Shown here: positions 3,876 to 6,554 of the stretch, piece after piece
Numbering within the stretch: position 1 is the first letter of the stretch
How the letters are laid out: every line of letters begins with the position of its first letter
NCBI GenBank assembly: GCA_947371715.1
Contig: CANBQQ010000189.1
Span: forward strand, 1 to 6,554
DNA length: 6,554 nucleotides
Direction: 5' to 3'
Origin: Flavipsychrobacter stenotrophus
Lineage (GTDB): Bacteria; Bacteroidota; Bacteroidia; Chitinophagales; Chitinophagaceae
Made by a program: the position numbers and the translations under genes
The notes under the pieces: model-generated
The model's database searches: none
The model's input: only the letters and a program-made list of their open reading frames with translations
Told to the model about the DNA's origin: nothing

Positions 3876-6554
3876 TTATTCCGGTAATGTGATCGTGAAA
3901 ATTGAACCTTTATTTACTTCGCTTTGTATGTCTATTGATCCGTTGTGCTTTTTTACCGCGTATTCTACCACCATCAATCCAATGCCGGTTCCGGAGATGA
4001 CTCCTACATTGGATGCTCTGAAAAACGACTGAAAGAGTTTTTGCTGATCTGTATCCGGAATGCCTATCCCAAAATCCTTTACGCTGAATAATAGTTGACC
4101 ATGCTCAATAGTTACGTCAAGTACAGGTGCGGGTTTATTGTATGAATACTTAAATGCATTACTGAGTAAATTGAGTAACGCATGACGTAAGATCTTGGAA
4201 TCTATATTCCATGAGCCTATTTCGTCAGCTATATTTACCGTTAGGAACCTCCCGTCGGTATAAGGTGTATATAGGTTAACAACTTCACTCTTTATAAATT
4301 GTCTTATATCTGTTTGTTGCCTATCCAGTTCTATATTCCCGTTTTCTATTTTACTTACCATCATTAGCTGGTTAAGTATCTCGGTCATTATCTCTACTTC
4401 CTTTATTATTCTGCCTGTAAGTATATTTGGGTCCTTCTTTTTCTGCAATTCAGGGTTGCCTAAGCATAGTTGTAAGATCTCTGCATTGGCCTGTATTATC
4501 GTGAGTGGTGTCCTTAGTTCGTGCGATGAGATATGAATGAACTGCGTTTTGTATTTATTCAGTTGCATTTCATCATCGATAGCCTTTTGCATGTTCTTTT
4601 CTTTCATTACCACTTCTGTAATGTCAGATATTCTTCCGCTGAAAGATCTGCTTTTGCTGATTACTGTTCGTGTCAGATTGTAATCACAATACCTATGCTC
4701 CCCGTTTATTTTGTTTTTTAAGATGAACCCGCCAACTTGTTTGTCGCCGGTATCTATAGCCGTTGCTGCATGCGCCTTGAATTTATCCCGGTCGTCGTCA
4801 GAGATGAATCTGAATATATTTAGCGGATCGCTTTCTTTCACGTTTAGTATTTTCAGGAACGAATCATTGCACATGGTCACTTCTCCGTCTGCATTGCACC
4901 TGAATATGCCATCGCTCGATATGTCAAGGATAGTTTTCATCCTTTTTTCTTGCTGCTGCGCATATTGCTCATTTTCTACCTGTTCAGTTATGTCCATTGC
5001 ATAACCAATTACCATATCTATCTCATTTTTGTCGTTGAGAGTAGGATAGAAAACACGCTTTATGTATTGTTCGCCGGTTTCGGTTTCTTTTCTTTCTACA
5101 AACTTGTGCGTTGCTTTTTGTTTGGTGACCTTATCAAAAACTGCTCTTCTTTGTTGGGCAACAGATGGGTCAAGGTGGCGGTATTCGCAATATTCCTGGT
5201 CGTCTTTGCCAATTATCCAGTTGCGCAATTCATCATTTTTGACCGCCGTCTTGTTAACGTAGAGGTATTTATGTTGTGCGTCGAATAGTGCAATATCTGC
5301 CGGAATATTGTCGAGTATACTGTGATAAAATTGTTTTTGTCGTTCTATTTCAAGTACACGTTCTCTCTCGTTGGTTACATCTCTTAGTGTGCCTACTAAT
5401 TTGGTAGGTCGCCCACCATCGGTGAATCTTATACAATTTGCTTTTGCGTTGAAATACCTATATGCTCCTGCTACCATTACCCTATGTTCAAAAACGAAGC
5501 TGGGGTTGTCGGCACTCAGATAGGGGTCTATTTCGTTTGTCAGGTGGGCCAGATCTTCAGGGTGTATTTTAGCGGTTATCATTTCAAATGTGAGTTCTTC
5601 ACGTACATCAAACCCAAGGATCTTTTTATACTCTTTCGAAACTTTGAAATCTTCCGTTAATAGGTCATAAGCCCATAGACCTGCTTTAGCAGCTTCTACA
5701 GCCAGCGTTAGCAGATTCTCATTCTCATCTATTTCCAGCTCTTTTACCTTTCGGTTGTTTATATCTTTCAGGTAATGAATACGTCCTGTTATGTTATTGC
5801 TGTTATCAAAAATAGGTTGCACATTGGCGCCAAACCAAAATTCTTTACCGGTTTTTGAAGTGCCAATATTTTCGAAATAGAATGGTTCGCCATTTTTTAT
5901 TTTATTGTCTACATAATTTGTATCAATGTAAACAGAGTGCCTCCCATATATTGAGTTTCGTGGGCGCTTCCCTGCTATCTCGCTGAGTTGTCTTTCCGTT
6001 AGTCTTTCAAATGTTCTGTTACACCACACAACATTGCCTTCTGCGTTAGACAGTGTAATGCCATACTCTTCATCGATGTCAGTGTTTATGGTCAGGTATT
6101 TGTTCGACATGAATTGCTCCGAAAATTTTTCCCAGTTAACATCCAATCCATGGCTTGTGCATACCTTTTTCAGGTGCGACAGAAATGCTATTTGCGCCTG
6201 AGAAGGCGTGTAGACGGGGATCTTGCTATTATTATAAAGATATGGATAGCAGACCAGCAGGTAATTTCCCGACTGGGGCAGCGGTTCAAATTTTCCTATA
6301 AACCCCACGTACGGGTTATTATTGGCCCAAAGTACTATTTCAATCGAACAAATTGCACCATCGAAATCAAGTACTGTTTCGTTAGTGTGTACCTTTTTGC
6401 AAGTGAAATGTTCGAGCAGATTGAATCCTGTTTTTAGTTCACATGCGGCAGCTATTCCTGTTCCGCACGAAATGATCACGCCGTTTATATCAGTGCAGAT
6501 ATGATACGGCATCAGGGTTGAAAATTGTTCCCTTGAAAAAGAAAAATTTTCTGT
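3876..6554 (-). CDS. Multi-PAS sensor histidine kinase with HNOBA-like N-terminus (5' end off window)
   Basis: The first visible ATG is at 6510-6512 and gives 878 residues. The frame stays open for 14 more codons to the window edge, and no ribosome site precedes that ATG. Those codons (TENFSFSREQFSTL) plus MPYHICTDINGVIISCG resemble the start of an HNOBA domain, so the true start probably lies beyond 6554. Using numbering from that ATG, the domains are: HNOBA-like PAS fold (1 to about 100), PAS about 145-252, PAS_3-type about 265-385, PAS about 393-512, PAS about 522-635, then HisKA and HATPase. H664 is the phosphoacceptor (SSHELRTPLT). The N box has N785 (NLLSNAFKYS), the G1 box is DFGIGIP (D813), and the G2 box is GTGIGLMVV (841-849). 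All key kinase residues are intact. No membrane segment or signal peptide is visible, so it is a soluble cytoplasmic sensor. There is no receiver or HPt domain at its C-terminus. The receiver-kinase gene begins 6 nt later and is its likeliest partner. Confidence 0.9.
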   Translation of the reverse strand, partial: TENFSFSREQFSTLMPYHICTDINGVIISCGTGIAAACELKTGFNLLEHFTCKKVHTNETVLDFDGAICSIEIVLWANNNPYVGFIGKFEPLPQSGNYLLVCYPYLYNNSKIPVYTPSQAQIAFLSHLKKVCTSHGLDVNWEKFSEQFMSNKYLTINTDIDEEYGITLSNAEGNVVWCNRTFERLTERQLSEIAGKRPRNSIYGRHSVYIDTNYVDNKIKNGEPFYFENIGTSKTGKEFWFGANVQPIFDNSNNITGRIHYLKDINNRKVKELEIDENENLLTLAVEAAKAGLWAYDLLTEDFKVSKEYKKILGFDVREELTFEMITAKIHPEDLAHLTNEIDPYLSADNPSFVFEHRVMVAGAYRYFNAKANCIRFTDGGRPTKLVGTLRDVTNERERVLEIERQKQFYHSILDNIPADIALFDAQHKYLYVNKTAVKNDELRNWIIGKDDQEYCEYRHLDPSVAQQRRAVFDKVTKQKATHKFVERKETETGEQYIKRVFYPTLNDKNEIDMVIGYAMDITEQVENEQYAQQQEKRMKTILDISSDGIFRCNADGEVTMCNDSFLKILNVKESDPLNIFRFISDDDRDKFKAHAATAIDTGDKQVGGFILKNKINGEHRYCDYNLTRTVISKSRSFSGRISDITEVVMKEKNMQKAIDDEMQLNKYKTQFIHISSHELRTPLTIIQANAEILQLCLGNPELQKKKDPNILTGRIIKEVEIMTEILNQLMMVSKIENGNIELDRQQTDIRQFIKSEVVNLYTPYTDGRFLTVNIADEIGSWNIDSKILRHALLNLLSNAFKYSYNKPAPVLDVTIEHGQLLFSVKDFGIGIPDTDQQKLFQSFFRASNVGVISGTGIGLMVVEYAVKKHNGSIDIQSEVNKGSIFTITLPE

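Noticed and set aside
3583..4032. Plus-strand open frame of 149 codons, and other plus-strand frames over 2400-6500
   Set aside because: All are antisense to well-supported kinase, receiver or oxygenase genes. Their translations are Cys/Phe/Ser-rich with no recognisable motif.
6510..6512. ATG as the true start of the PAS kinase
   Set aside because: The frame is open upstream to the edge, the upstream residues continue an HNOBA-like pattern and no ribosome site is nearby. It remains a fallback start.
1..6554. CRISPR arrays, tRNA or rRNA genes, insertion sequences, integrase sites
   Set aside because: No regularly spaced repeats, cloverleaf-like segments, transposase motifs or terminal inverted repeats were seen on either strand.

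Overview
The window suggests a member of the Bacteroidota, with a Cytophagales- or Chitinophagaceae-like flavour. The base composition is moderately AT-rich and Shine-Dalgarno sequences are weak or absent. One promoter candidate fits the Bacteroidota TTTG / TAnnTTTG pattern. The stand-alone receiver proteins resemble the short response regulators common in that phylum. This is inferred from gene content and style, because no rRNA or other marker is present.

Layout. Positions 1-369 (+ strand) hold the C-terminal part of a TerC-family membrane protein whose start lies off the left edge. It ends in a perfect 16-bp hairpin (370-406) that can terminate transcription in both directions. All other genes are on the minus strand, read right to left. 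A large multi-PAS sensor histidine kinase (3876-6554) runs off the right edge. Six bases after it comes a receiver-histidine kinase fusion (2772-3869). After a 105-bp gap with a plausible promoter come a single-domain response regulator (2238-2666), a phytanoyl-CoA dioxygenase-like oxygenase (1490-2236) and a macrodomain O-acetyl-ADP-ribose deacetylase (985-1497). These three are packed with a 1-nt spacer and an 8-nt overlap. After a further 157 bp there is another single-domain response regulator (452-826), which converges on the TerC gene.

How the genes may work together. The locus is a multi-component phosphorelay: one soluble PAS kinase, one kinase with an N-terminal receiver, and two receivers with no output domain. 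No DNA-binding regulator and no HPt protein is visible. The N-terminus of the large kinase, including 14 in-frame codons upstream of its first visible ATG, resembles the HNOBA (heme-NO-binding-associated) domain of soluble guanylate cyclases and H-NOX-partner kinases. The working hypothesis is a nitric oxide or redox-gas signalling locus whose H-NOX sensor lies just beyond the right edge. Coupling of one receiver to an Fe(II)/2-oxoglutarate-type oxygenase and a macrodomain hydrolase in a tight transcription unit is the least ordinary feature. The substrates and any functional link are unknown.
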